Assembly: GCA_902593845.1 (NCBI GenBank)
Contig: CACJJV010000011.1
Coordinates: forward strand, 1 to 38,577
DNA: 38,577 bases
Direction of reading: 5' to 3'
From: an uncultured Pelagibacteraceae bacterium
Lineage (GTDB): Bacteria > Pseudomonadota > Alphaproteobacteria > Pelagibacterales > Pelagibacteraceae
Under the pieces are notes generated by a model. That model did no database searches. It was not told the origin of the DNA and saw only the letters and a list, made by a program, of their open reading frames with translations. Position numbers and translations under genes: made by a program. Positions 14,975 through 23,604 of this stretch are shown piece by piece. Each line of letters begins with the position of its first letter. Position 1 is the first letter of the stretch.

Positions 14975-16243
14975 ATGAACACAAATAATAAAAATATTCT
15001 TTATTGCTCTTTCTGCGGCAAAAGCCAACACGAAGTAAGAAAATTAATTGCAGGTCCAACTGTCTTCATTTGTGATGAGTGTGTTGAACTTTGTATGGAT
15101 ATTATAAAAGAAGAAAGCAAAGACACATTTGTAAAACATCAAGATGGTTTACCATCACCAAAAGAGATTTGTACAGTCCTAGACGATTATGTAATTGGAC
15201 AATCTCACGCAAAAAAAGTTTTATCAGTAGCTGTTCACAATCACTACAAACGACTAAATTATGAAAATAAAACTAGTAAAAATGTAGAGCTTGCAAAATC
15301 TAATATACTCTTAGTTGGTCCAACTGGATGTGGAAAAACATTATTAGCACAAACGCTGGCTAGAATCTTAGATGTTCCATTTACAATGGCTGATGCAACA
15401 ACTTTAACTGAAGCAGGTTATGTAGGAGAGGATGTAGAAAATATTATTTTAAAATTGTTACAAGCAGCAGATTATAATGTCGAAAAAGCCCAAAGGGGAA
15501 TTGTGTACATTGATGAGGTTGATAAGATTAGTAGAAAATCTGAAAATCCATCTATTACAAGAGACGTTTCTGGTGAAGGTGTTCAACAAGCTTTATTAAA
15601 GATAATGGAAGGGACAATTGCAAGTGTACCTCCTCAAGGTGGTAGAAAACACCCCCAACAAGAATTCTTACAAGTTGATACTACAAATATTTTATTTATT
15701 TGTGGTGGAGCATTTGCGGGACTTGATAAAATTATTTCTCAGAGAGATAAAGGTACATCTATTGGTTTTGGAGCAGATGTAAAGAATATACAAGATAAAA
15801 AGACTGGTGAGTGGATGAAGAACTTAGAGCCTGAGGATTTGCTCAAATATGGATTAATACCTGAGTTTATTGGTAGATTACCTATGATTGCAACTCTAGA
15901 AGATTTAGATGAAAAATCTTTAATTAAGATACTGCAAGAACCAAAAAATTCTTTAACAAAACAATATCAAGAGTTATTTAAACTAGATGGAGCAAAATTA
16001 ATATTTAAAGACTCTGCACTTAAAGAAATTGCAATTAAAGCAATTAGCAAAAAAACAGGAGCAAGAGGTTTAAGATCTATTTTAGAAAATATACTTCTTA
16101 AAACTATGTATGATTTACCAAGTCAAGAAAATATTGAAGAGGTAATAGTCGACTCATCAGCTGCTAAAGGTCTGTCGCAGCCCATAATTGTTCATTCAAA
16201 AAAGGATGGTAAATCCAAAACAACTAAGACAACAGCGGCTTAA
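14975..16243 (+). CDS. clpX: ATP-dependent Clp protease ATPase subunit
   Basis: 422 residues. AAA+ unfoldase that selects substrates and feeds them to ClpP. N-terminal C4 zinc-binding domain uses Cys11, Cys14, Cys33 and Cys36. Walker A GPTGCGKT (115-122), Walker [10 protein letters not shown] (176-184, Asp180-Glu181), pore loop region after GYVGEDVE, sensor-2 motif [13 protein letters not shown] near the C-terminus. These are all as in canonical ClpX. The C-terminus has a Lys/Thr-rich end ([13 protein letters not shown]) beyond the fold. lon follows after 60 bases. Confidence 0.97.
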   Translation: MNTNNKNILYCSFCGKSQHEVRKLIAGPTVFICDECVELCMDIIKEESKDTFVKHQDGLPSPKEICTVLDDYVIGQSHAKKVLSVAVHNHYKRLNYENKTSKNVELAKSNILLVGPTGCGKTLLAQTLARILDVPFTMADATTLTEAGYVGEDVENIILKLLQAADYNVEKAQRGIVYIDEVDKISRKSENPSITRDVSGEGVQQALLKIMEGTIASVPPQGGRKHPQQEFLQVDTTNILFICGGAFAGLDKIISQRDKGTSIGFGADVKNIQDKKTGEWMKNLEPEDLLKYGLIPEFIGRLPMIATLEDLDEKSLIKILQEPKNSLTKQYQELFKLDGAKLIFKDSALKEIAIKAISKKTGARGLRSILENILLKTMYDLPSQENIEEVIVDSSAAKGLSQPIIVHSKKDGKSKTTKTTAA

Positions 16244-16303
16244 TAACCCTAATAACTTGTAAAAAGGTATTGCAAAAATAATATTAATATCCATATTGAT
16301 TTT

Positions 16304-18682
16304 ATGGACGTAAAAACTTCTTCACCATTATTACCACTTAGAGATATTGTGGTTTTTCCTAGCATGGTAATTCCACTTTTTGTTGGAAGAGATAAATCAA
16401 TCTCTGCTTTAAATGAGGTGATGAAAAAAGAGAAAAAAATTATTTTAGTAACTCAAAAAAATTCTGAAATCGATGATCCTAAGAAAACAGATATATTTAT
16501 GTATGGATGCGAAGGTAGCATTTTACAACTTTTAAAACTCCCAGATGGAACAGTAAAAGTTTTAGTTGAGGGTGTTCGTAGAGTAAAAATTATTGATTTT
16601 AAAGATAATGAAAAGTTTATAACTTGTGACTTTACACCTCACAATGATGTGATCGATGGTGATGAAGATTTGTATCCATTAGCTGTTACAGCAATTAGAA
16701 GAATGGAAAAATTAACTTCTATTAATAAAAAAGTTTCTAGTGAAACTATTAATACAATTAAACAATTAAAAGATCCATCTCAGATTGCAGATAACATTGC
16801 TTCACACATCACTGCAACAATTTCAGAGAAACAACAAATTTTTGAGACTATTGATGTTAAGAAAAGATTAAATGCAATCATAAAGATAATGGAAAATGAA
16901 ACAAGCATTATTGGAGTAGAAAAAAGAATTAGAGGAAGGGTTAAAACCCAAATGGAAAAAACTCAAAGAGAGTACTATTTAAATGAACAATTAAAAGCTA
17001 TTCAAAAAGAGTTAGGTGAAATTGAGGACGGCAAAGATGAAAATACAAGTTTAAATAAAGCAATTCTTAAATCTAAAATGCCAAAAGATGTTGAGAAAAA
17101 ATGTCTTCAAGAATTAAAAAAATTAAAAAATATGAGCCCGATGTCAGCTGAAGCCACAGTAGTAAGAAATTACTTAGATTGGATGATAGATCTTCCTTGG
17201 CATAAAAAAAGTGATGTCGTTATCGATTTAAAAAAAGCACTTGAAGTTTTAGATAAAGATCATTTCGGTTTAGAAAAAGTTAAAGAGAGGATTATTGAAT
17301 TTTTAGCAGTCCAAAAAAGAATGGATAAGATTAAAGGCCCTATTTTATGCTTAGTAGGTCCGCCTGGTGTTGGAAAAACATCTTTAGGAAAGTCAATTGC
17401 TAAAGCAACAAACAGAGAGTTTGTAAGAATGTCGGTAGGTGGAATGAGAGATGAAGCTGAAATTAGAGGTCACAGAAGAACTTATATTGGTTCTTTACCG
17501 GGTAAAATTATTCAAATGATGAAAAAAGCTGGAACTAAAAATCCACTGATACTTTTAGATGAGATTGATAAAGTTGGAAATGATTATAGAGGAGATCCTT
17601 CTTCAGCTTTATTAGAGGCTTTAGACCCAGAACAAAATACGACTTTTAATGATCACTATTTAGAAGTTGATTATGATTTATCTGATGTAATGTTTGTGAC
17701 TACAGCTAATACATTAAATATTTTACCTCCATTATTAGATAGAATGGAAGTTATTAGATTAGCAGGTTATACAGAAGATGAAAAAATAAATATTGCAAAC
17801 AAATATCTTCTTCCAAAACAAATAAAAGATAATGGTGTGAAGGAAAAAGAAATGAGTTTGGGTGACGATATTATAAAAGAGGTAATTAGAAGTTACACAA
17901 AGGAGTCTGGTGTAAGAAATCTTGAGAGAGAAATTTCTAAAATTGCAAGAAAAGTAGTTAAAAAGGTTGTCTCTGGAGAAGAAAAAGAAGTCAATATTAA
18001 CACAAAAAATCTACCAGACTTTTTAGGAGTTCCTAAATTTAAATCAGGTGAGTTAGAGTCTGAAAATAGAGTGGGTATAGTAACAGGATTAGCCTGGACT
18101 GAGTACGGTGGTGAGATTTTAAAAATAGAGACAGTAACAATGCCAGGTAAAGGCCGTATGCAAATTACTGGAAAGCTTGGTGACGTAATGCAAGAGTCGG
18201 TTAAAGCTGCAAAATCATTTGTAAGATCAAAATGCTTAGAATATGGAATTATTCCTCCATTATTTGAGAAAAAAGATTTTCACATTCATGTTCCTGAGGG
18301 AGCAACACCAAAAGATGGCCCATCTGCTGGAATAGGAATGGTTACATCAATAGTTTCATCAATTACAAGCATTCCGGTAAAAAGAGATGTGGCTATGACA
18401 GGTGAAGTAACATTAACTGGCCAAGTATTGCCGATTGGTGGGCTGAAAGAAAAGCTATTAGCAGCTCATAGAGCAGGTATAAAAGAGGTTTTAATTCCAA
18501 AAGAAAATGAAAAAGACCTTGTAGACATGCCAAAAAAGATTATCGATGAGATAAAAATCACTCCAGTTGAGTTTGCTGATGAAGTTTTAAAAATTGCCCT
18601 AACTAAAGAGCTGAAGAAGACAGAATGGGTTGAGGTTGATATGTCTAAAAAAGATGATAAATCTCAAGCTAGCATTCAATAA
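16304..18682 (+). CDS. lon: Lon protease (LonA)
   Basis: 792 residues. ATP-dependent serine protease that degrades damaged and regulatory proteins in the cytosol. N-terminal substrate-recognition domain (LPLRDIVVFPSMVIPLFVGR at 10-29), coiled linker, AAA+ module with Walker A GPPGVGKT (352-359) and Walker B LILLDEID (415-422), and the C-terminal protease domain with catalytic Ser674 (PKDGPSAG) and Lys717 (GGLKEKLL), the 43-residue spacing seen in E. coli Lon. Its ATG is preceded by an AT-rich 60-base gap. The gene usually found after lon in alphaproteobacteria, hupB, is not here; a TRAP operon follows after 122 bases. Confidence 0.97.
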   Translation: MDVKTSSPLLPLRDIVVFPSMVIPLFVGRDKSISALNEVMKKEKKIILVTQKNSEIDDPKKTDIFMYGCEGSILQLLKLPDGTVKVLVEGVRRVKIIDFKDNEKFITCDFTPHNDVIDGDEDLYPLAVTAIRRMEKLTSINKKVSSETINTIKQLKDPSQIADNIASHITATISEKQQIFETIDVKKRLNAIIKIMENETSIIGVEKRIRGRVKTQMEKTQREYYLNEQLKAIQKELGEIEDGKDENTSLNKAILKSKMPKDVEKKCLQELKKLKNMSPMSAEATVVRNYLDWMIDLPWHKKSDVVIDLKKALEVLDKDHFGLEKVKERIIEFLAVQKRMDKIKGPILCLVGPPGVGKTSLGKSIAKATNREFVRMSVGGMRDEAEIRGHRRTYIGSLPGKIIQMMKKAGTKNPLILLDEIDKVGNDYRGDPSSALLEALDPEQNTTFNDHYLEVDYDLSDVMFVTTANTLNILPPLLDRMEVIRLAGYTEDEKINIANKYLLPKQIKDNGVKEKEMSLGDDIIKEVIRSYTKESGVRNLEREISKIARKVVKKVVSGEEKEVNINTKNLPDFLGVPKFKSGELESENRVGIVTGLAWTEYGGEILKIETVTMPGKGRMQITGKLGDVMQESVKAAKSFVRSKCLEYGIIPPLFEKKDFHIHVPEGATPKDGPSAGIGMVTSIVSSITSIPVKRDVAMTGEVTLTGQVLPIGGLKEKLLAAHRAGIKEVLIPKENEKDLVDMPKKIIDEIKITPVEFADEVLKIALTKELKKTEWVEVDMSKKDDKSQASIQ

Positions 18683-18804
18683 TTTCAAACTTTTTCTCAT
18701 TTTGAACTCTTAGATTTTTTTCTATCAAGCTAATTTATTCACTAGATCTATATTCATATTTTAGGTAACCTATTTTAAATAAATAATAACTAAGGGAAAT
18801 AAAT

Positions 18805-19779
18805 ATGAATAAATTAAGTAAAATAATCGTTGTATTGATCTCGTCTTTATTTTTAAGTTTTGCAGCAAACTCAGTTGAAGTAAAATTTGGGCACGTTGGT
18901 AAACCAGGTTCTCTATTTTCAGCTTCAGTTGATCATTTTGCTAAACTTGCTAATAAGAGGTTAGGTAACAAAGGTAAAGTAACCGTATTTGGTTCTTCGC
19001 AACTTGGAAAAGACAAACAAGGAATGCAAAAACTAAAATTAGGTACAGTTAATATGTGGTTACCTTCATCAGTAATGGCTTCTATTCATGATGAGTTTGG
19101 TGTTTTTGATATGCCTTTTATTATTAAAGACAGAAAACATATGGCTAAAGTAGAAAAAAATGTTTTACCAGGGATGTTTAAAAACCTTGAAGATAAAACA
19201 GGTTACAAAGTTATTGCTGTATGGGAAAATGGTTTTAGACATATAACAAATAATACTAGACCAATTAATACTCCAGGTGATTTAAAAGGAATTAAATTAA
19301 GAACTCCTAAATCAAAATGGAGAGTTAAAATGTTCCAATCATATGGTGCAAACCCAACTCCAATGTCTTTTTCTGAAGTATTTACTGCTTTGAAAACAGG
19401 TACAATGGATGGACAAGAAAACCCATATGCTCAAATAGCTAGTGCTAAATTTCAAGAAGTTCAAAAATATTTATCAATCACAGGTCACGTTTATACTCCT
19501 GCTTATGTAACTGTTCATAAGGATCACTGGAGTAAACTACCTGCAGATGTTCAAGATATTTTAGAGAAAGCTGCTCAAGATACACAAAAATTTGTGTACA
19601 AAGAAGCTGCTAAACTTGAAAAATCTTTATTAAAAGTAATTAAAGATGCTGGCGTCCAAGTAAACAAAGCGGACAAAGGTGCTTTTATTGCAGCTAGTAA
19701 AGGGATTTACGATCAATTTGGATCAGAAGTTCCTACGGGTGGTGCTTTAGTTAAAAAAGTATCATCTTTAGCAAAGTAA
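18805..19779 (+). CDS. TRAP transporter substrate-binding protein DctP
   Basis: 324 residues with a signal peptide (likely cleaved after ANS, residue 23). Periplasmic receptor of a second TRAP system, DctP family. Seen are VKFGHVGKPGSLFSA at the mature N-terminus, SSQLGKDKQGMQKLKLGTVNM, VWENGFRHITNNTRPI, GIKLRTP (Arg166, the carboxylate-binding Arg) and TGTMDGQENP, the standard C4/sugar-acid DctP pattern, distinct from the TakP-like protein at 3618. The substrate is a carboxylate; the neighbouring enzymes suggest a hydroxy- or sugar-acid. The start is well set by AAGGGA (18792-18797), 7 bases upstream. A hairpin separates it from dctQ. Confidence 0.94.
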   Translation: MNKLSKIIVVLISSLFLSFAANSVEVKFGHVGKPGSLFSASVDHFAKLANKRLGNKGKVTVFGSSQLGKDKQGMQKLKLGTVNMWLPSSVMASIHDEFGVFDMPFIIKDRKHMAKVEKNVLPGMFKNLEDKTGYKVIAVWENGFRHITNNTRPINTPGDLKGIKLRTPKSKWRVKMFQSYGANPTPMSFSEVFTALKTGTMDGQENPYAQIASAKFQEVQKYLSITGHVYTPAYVTVHKDHWSKLPADVQDILEKAAQDTQKFVYKEAAKLEKSLLKVIKDAGVQVNKADKGAFIAASKGIYDQFGSEVPTGGALVKKVSSLAK

Positions 19780-19798
19780 TATAATTTAGATTATCTTA

Positions 19799-19823
19799 TC
19801 AGGCCCTCATTCAGAGGGCCTGA
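19799..19823 (+). terminator. Hairpin between second TRAP binding protein and DctQ
   Basis: Perfect 10-bp stem TCAGGCCCTC (19799-19808) and GAGGGCCTGA (19814-19823), loop ATTCA. It is GC-rich in a very AT-rich region. Unlike the first TRAP hairpin there is no T-tract after it (AATATAATATG), so it is not a classic intrinsic terminator. It may act as a 3'-end stabiliser after processing, or mask the dctQ start codon 7 bases further on. Confidence 0.8.
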
Positions 19824-19830
19824 ATATAAT

Positions 19831-20340
19831 ATGAAATTACAAAATTTTATTAATTCGTACGAAAAAATATTAAAACTAATACTGTTTATAATGATGGTAG
19901 CATTAGCAGTAACGGTTTTACTTGGAGTTACCTTTCGTTTTGCTGGCAGTGCATTAGTTTGGTACGATGAAGTTGCTGCTGTCCAACTTGCATGGATAAC
20001 ATATTATGGTTCTGCATATGCCGCATTAAAAGGTTCTCACATAAGTGTACCAAGTATTTTTAAAGCTTTTCCACTACCATTAAGAAAAATTTTTTTTGTT
20101 GTTTCTAAGCTAGTTGTTTATGGTTTTTTAATATTATTAGCATATTACGGTTATTTAGTTTTAACCTTAATAACAGGTGAAACGTTGGTGACATTAGAAT
20201 GGGTTCCTCAACCATTTGTTCAATCAGTAATTCCAATTGCATCATGTCTTTTTATTCTATCTGAGACTTTAAGAATTCCAGAAGATTATAAAAATTTAGT
20301 TTTACAAAATATGGGTGACGAGCAAACAGGAGATATTTAA
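19831..20340 (+). CDS. TRAP transporter small permease DctQ
   Basis: 169 residues, four membrane helices, without the long N-terminal extension of the other DctQ in this window. Family features include FRFAGSALVWYDEVAAVQLAWITYYG-like helix 2 (Trp and Glu-rich) and SAYAALKGSHISVP, the usual R/K.G.HI pattern. It forms the inner-membrane complex with the following DctM, with which it overlaps by one base (TAATG). The start codon sits just after the hairpin with no Shine-Dalgarno, so its translation may be controlled by that structure. It is part of the operon with dctP, dctM, a crotonase and a CoA-transferase. Confidence 0.93.
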   Translation: MKLQNFINSYEKILKLILFIMMVALAVTVLLGVTFRFAGSALVWYDEVAAVQLAWITYYGSAYAALKGSHISVPSIFKAFPLPLRKIFFVVSKLVVYGFLILLAYYGYLVLTLITGETLVTLEWVPQPFVQSVIPIASCLFILSETLRIPEDYKNLVLQNMGDEQTGDI

Positions 20341-21623
20341 TGGTAATTCTAACAATGTTTATGGTCTTGTTACTTTTGTTGTCTATAAATGTGCCTATTG
20401 CGATTGGCCTTGCAGTAACAACTATTATTGCAATGGTTATGAAAACTGGCACAAGTTTTCTAATTGATACTGCAATCGTAATGTTTGATGGATCAATGAA
20501 GTTTCCATTGATTGCAATTCCACTATTTATTTTAGCTGGTTCAATTATGAATAGTGCTGGTATTTCAAGAAGACTAATAGCTTTTGCCTCTGCTCTAGTT
20601 GGATTTATTAAAGGTGGGTTGAGTATGATTAATATTGCAACCTCAATGTTTTTTGCTGAAATTTCTGGATCGGCAGTTGCTGATGTCGCTGCACTAGGTT
20701 CTATTTTAATTCCTGCAATGAAAAAGAAAGGATACCCAGGCGCATTTGCTGCTGCGGTGACTTCATCTTCAGCATCTTTAGCAATTATTATTCCACCATC
20801 AATACCAATGATTGTTTATGCAGTTATGTCTCAAAGTTCAGTTGTACAATTATTTGTTGCTGGAATTATTCCTGGAGTAATAGGTGGATTTTTTCTTATG
20901 TTGGCAGCTTATGTTACAGCAAGAAAGAAAAATTTTCCTGTTGAGGAGACATTCAATATACCAAACGTTAAAAAAACAGCAAAAGATGCAGCTTTAGCCT
21001 TTTTACTACCAGTAATTATTTTAGGAGGGATTTTTGGAGGCGTTGTAACAGCTACAGAGGGAGCTGGTTTAGCAGTTGTAGCATCTTTGGTGATTGGTTT
21101 TATTTATAAAGAGATAGACTTTAAAAGACTATATGAGTCAGCTTGTGAGGGAGCGATACAGACTGCATCAGTAATGTTATTAGTTGCAGCATCTGTTTTA
21201 TTAGGAGAGTTTTTAACCATTGAACAAATTCCTCAAAAGGTTGCTGAGTCAATTATTGAATTTACTAATAATAAATATGCAGTTTTAGGAATTTTAAATA
21301 TATTTTTATTAATTATAGGTTTCTTTTTACACTCAGTTGCAGCAATAATTTTAACCGTTCCAATAGTTATGCCATTGGTTAATGCAGTTGGTATTGATCC
21401 TGTTCATTTTGGAATAATTGTAACTTTAAACCTAGCCATAGGACAGCAAACACCTCCTGTAGCAAGTGTATTAGTAACAGCCTGTTCAGTTGCAAAAGCA
21501 GATATCTGGGATGTAACAAGATCAAATATATCATTTATATGTGTGTTGTTAGTTTTATTACTTTTAGTAACGTATGTACCAGCAATACCAATGACATTAG
21601 TAGAGTATTTTTATAGGAGTTAA
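20340..21623 (+). CDS. TRAP transporter large permease DctM
   Basis: 427 residues, about 12 membrane helices; typical length of a DctM subunit. The characteristic segments are PLIAIPLFILAGSIMNSAGISRRL-like helix 2, FFAEISGSAVADVAALGSI, SSASLAIIIPPSIPMIVYA, ATEGAGLAVVASLV, and QQTPPVASVL in the second half. It is the sodium-driven transport subunit of the second TRAP system. Its stop is directly followed by the ATG of the crotonase gene, so the uptake system and the CoA-dependent enzymes are probably made together. Confidence 0.95.
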   Translation: MVILTMFMVLLLLLSINVPIAIGLAVTTIIAMVMKTGTSFLIDTAIVMFDGSMKFPLIAIPLFILAGSIMNSAGISRRLIAFASALVGFIKGGLSMINIATSMFFAEISGSAVADVAALGSILIPAMKKKGYPGAFAAAVTSSSASLAIIIPPSIPMIVYAVMSQSSVVQLFVAGIIPGVIGGFFLMLAAYVTARKKNFPVEETFNIPNVKKTAKDAALAFLLPVIILGGIFGGVVTATEGAGLAVVASLVIGFIYKEIDFKRLYESACEGAIQTASVMLLVAASVLLGEFLTIEQIPQKVAESIIEFTNNKYAVLGILNIFLLIIGFFLHSVAAIILTVPIVMPLVNAVGIDPVHFGIIVTLNLAIGQQTPPVASVLVTACSVAKADIWDVTRSNISFICVLLVLLLLVTYVPAIPMTLVEYFYRS

Positions 21624-22406
21624 ATGAGCAGTTTAGTTAAGCTAAATAAAATAAATAGTCATTTGTCTGAAGTGGTTATTAATAGACCAGAAAAATTAAA
21701 TGCAATGACTAAACCAATGTGGATAGAACTTGGTAAAATTTTTAAAAAAATTTCAAAAGAAAAAAACCTTAGATGCGTTATCATAAGAGGTGAAGGGGGA
21801 AAATCTTTTTCACCTGGAAATGATATTGGGGAATTTAAAAAAGAAAGATCGTCATCAAAATTAGCAAAATCTTACGGAAAGTTTTTACATGGAACCTTAG
21901 GAGCAATATTTAATTGCCCAGTACCTACAATAGCTATGATTGAGGGAATTTGTGTGGGTGGTGGTTTGGAAATAGCTGCTTGTTGTGACATTAGGATCTG
22001 TGGGAAAAGTTCGAGGTTTGGTATACCGATTAAAAGACTTGGTTTAACAATGGCTGCAAAAGAGTTGGAAGTCCTTTTGAAAGCAACTACTTATTCAACT
22101 GCTATGGAAATTTTGTTTGAGGGAAGAGTATTCGACTCTCAGGAGGCTTTAGAAAAAAGATTGGTTAACAGAGTAGTTAACGATGAAGACGTTAAGAAAG
22201 AAGCATATAAATCAGCTGAACTTATATGCGAAGGTGCTCCTAAAGTTGCCAGGTGGCACAAAGAGTTTGCAAGAAATATTTTAAAGAAAGGTAAAGTAAC
22301 TGAAAAAATAAATAATCTTGGTTACAAATGTTACGATACCGAGGATTTTAAAATTGGATATCAATCCTTCCTAAATAAAACAAAGCCAAAATTTAAAAAT
22401 AAATAA
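21624..22406 (+). CDS. Crotonase/enoyl-CoA hydratase superfamily protein, atypical active site
   Basis: 260 residues, crotonase fold, acts on acyl-CoA in the cytosol. Oxyanion-hole regions are visible: SFSPGNDIGEF (62-71) and VGGGLEIAACCDIR (111-124). Glu116 corresponds to the first catalytic Glu of rat enoyl-CoA hydratase (Glu144), but the second (Glu164, in FGQPE) is replaced by Ile136 in RFGIPIKRLG. So a simple hydratase reaction is unlikely; superfamily alternatives are isomerase, decarboxylase, lyase or hydrolase. It starts at the base after the dctM stop and is 7 bases before a CoA-transferase gene that may supply its CoA ester. Substrate unknown. Confidence 0.85.
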   Translation: MSSLVKLNKINSHLSEVVINRPEKLNAMTKPMWIELGKIFKKISKEKNLRCVIIRGEGGKSFSPGNDIGEFKKERSSSKLAKSYGKFLHGTLGAIFNCPVPTIAMIEGICVGGGLEIAACCDIRICGKSSRFGIPIKRLGLTMAAKELEVLLKATTYSTAMEILFEGRVFDSQEALEKRLVNRVVNDEDVKKEAYKSAELICEGAPKVARWHKEFARNILKKGKVTEKINNLGYKCYDTEDFKIGYQSFLNKTKPKFKNK

Positions 22407-22413
22407 ACATTAA

Positions 22414-23604
22414 ATGGCGTCATTAAAAGGTATTCGAGTGTTAGAGATGGCTCAAATAATGGCTGGTCCTACTTGTGGATTACTATTGGCAGATCTAGGG
22501 GCTGAAGTTATTAAAATAGAAAAAACTCCAGGAGGTGATGATACTAGAAATTTCCTTCCTCCTGATGTCAATGGAGTATCAGCAGCTTATTTAATGATGA
22601 ATAGAAATAAAAAAGGTATTGCTTTAAATTTGAAAGACAAAGAAGGAATTGAGATTTTTAAGACAATGATAAAAAATTCTGATGTAGTTTTAGAAAATTT
22701 TAGAAAAGGGACATTAGAAAAACTAGGTATTGGTTATGATACAATATCAAAGATTAATCCTAAAATTATTTTATGTGAAATTTCTGGATATGGTAGAACA
22801 GGTCCCTATGCAAATAAAGGAGGATTTGATTTAGTAGCTCAAGGTATGAGTGGCTTAATGAGTATTACTGGTGAAGATAAAAATAAACCACCAATGAAAG
22901 TAGGAGCGCCACTTACAGATATCACTGCAGGATTACTTGCTGCAAGTGGTATTTTAGCTGCTTTAATTCATAGAGATAAAACTGGCGAAGGTCAAAAAGT
23001 TGATACATCTTTATATGAAGCAGGGATAGTTCATACATACTGGCAATCAGCAATTGCTGGTGCAACCGGTGTATCTCCAGGTCCTCTTGGATCAGCTCAT
23101 CCTTTAACTGCACCTTATCAAGCTTTTAAAACAAAAGATAAATGGATTACTATCGGCGCATCAAATCAGAATACATGGCTTATGTTATTAAAGGCAATCA
23201 ATCGTCAAGATCTTAATGAGGATGAAAAATTTTCAACTAATTCAAGTAGAAAAGAAAATTTAAATGAACTTGTAGAAATACTTAATAATGAATTTATCAA
23301 AAAACCTTCTCAAGAATGGTTAAAAATATTTGATGAAAATGGTTTACCATGTGGTCCTATAAATTCGATAACCGACATGTTTAAAGACCCTCAAACTATT
23401 GAAAGAGAGATGATTATTGAGGTAAATAATAAAAAAGCTGGTTTAAGCAAAGCTGTTGGAATGCCAATTAAATTTTCAAAAAGCAAAACCGAAAAATCCA
23501 AAGGTGCACCAGATTTAGGCGAGCATACGAGAGAAATAATGCAAAATTTTGGATATAAAGATGAAGAGATAGATAATTTTTATAACAAAAAAATAATTCT
23601 TTAA
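22414..23604 (+). CDS. Class III CoA-transferase (CaiB/BaiF family)
   Basis: 396 residues, the usual length. Moves CoA between organic acids (as in formyl-CoA, carnitine or succinyl-CoA:mesaconate type enzymes). Motifs are the N-terminal GIRVLEMAQIMAGPTCGLLLADLGAEVIKIE pattern (first 36 residues), ENFRKGTLEKLG, GYGRTGPYANKGGFDLVAQG, and GAPLTDITAG, where Asp169 is at exactly the position of the catalytic Asp of formyl-CoA transferase. It activates a carboxylate, presumably that imported by the adjacent TRAP system, before the crotonase step; this is inference from gene order. It ends the plus-strand operon and overlaps the convergent dehydrogenase gene by 4 bases. Confidence 0.92.
   Translation: MASLKGIRVLEMAQIMAGPTCGLLLADLGAEVIKIEKTPGGDDTRNFLPPDVNGVSAAYLMMNRNKKGIALNLKDKEGIEIFKTMIKNSDVVLENFRKGTLEKLGIGYDTISKINPKIILCEISGYGRTGPYANKGGFDLVAQGMSGLMSITGEDKNKPPMKVGAPLTDITAGLLAASGILAALIHRDKTGEGQKVDTSLYEAGIVHTYWQSAIAGATGVSPGPLGSAHPLTAPYQAFKTKDKWITIGASNQNTWLMLLKAINRQDLNEDEKFSTNSSRKENLNELVEILNNEFIKKPSQEWLKIFDENGLPCGPINSITDMFKDPQTIEREMIIEVNNKKAGLSKAVGMPIKFSKSKTEKSKGAPDLGEHTREIMQNFGYKDEEIDNFYNKKIIL

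Noticed and set aside
18684..18721. Possible terminator after lon (TTCAAA ... TTTGAA, then a T-run)
   Set aside because: The stem is only 6 A-T-rich pairs with a long loop, and the T-run is well separated from it.
18762..18772. Inverted repeat TAGGT-A-ACCTA before the second TRAP receptor gene
   Set aside because: Only 5 bp per arm with no second copy; too short to claim as an operator.
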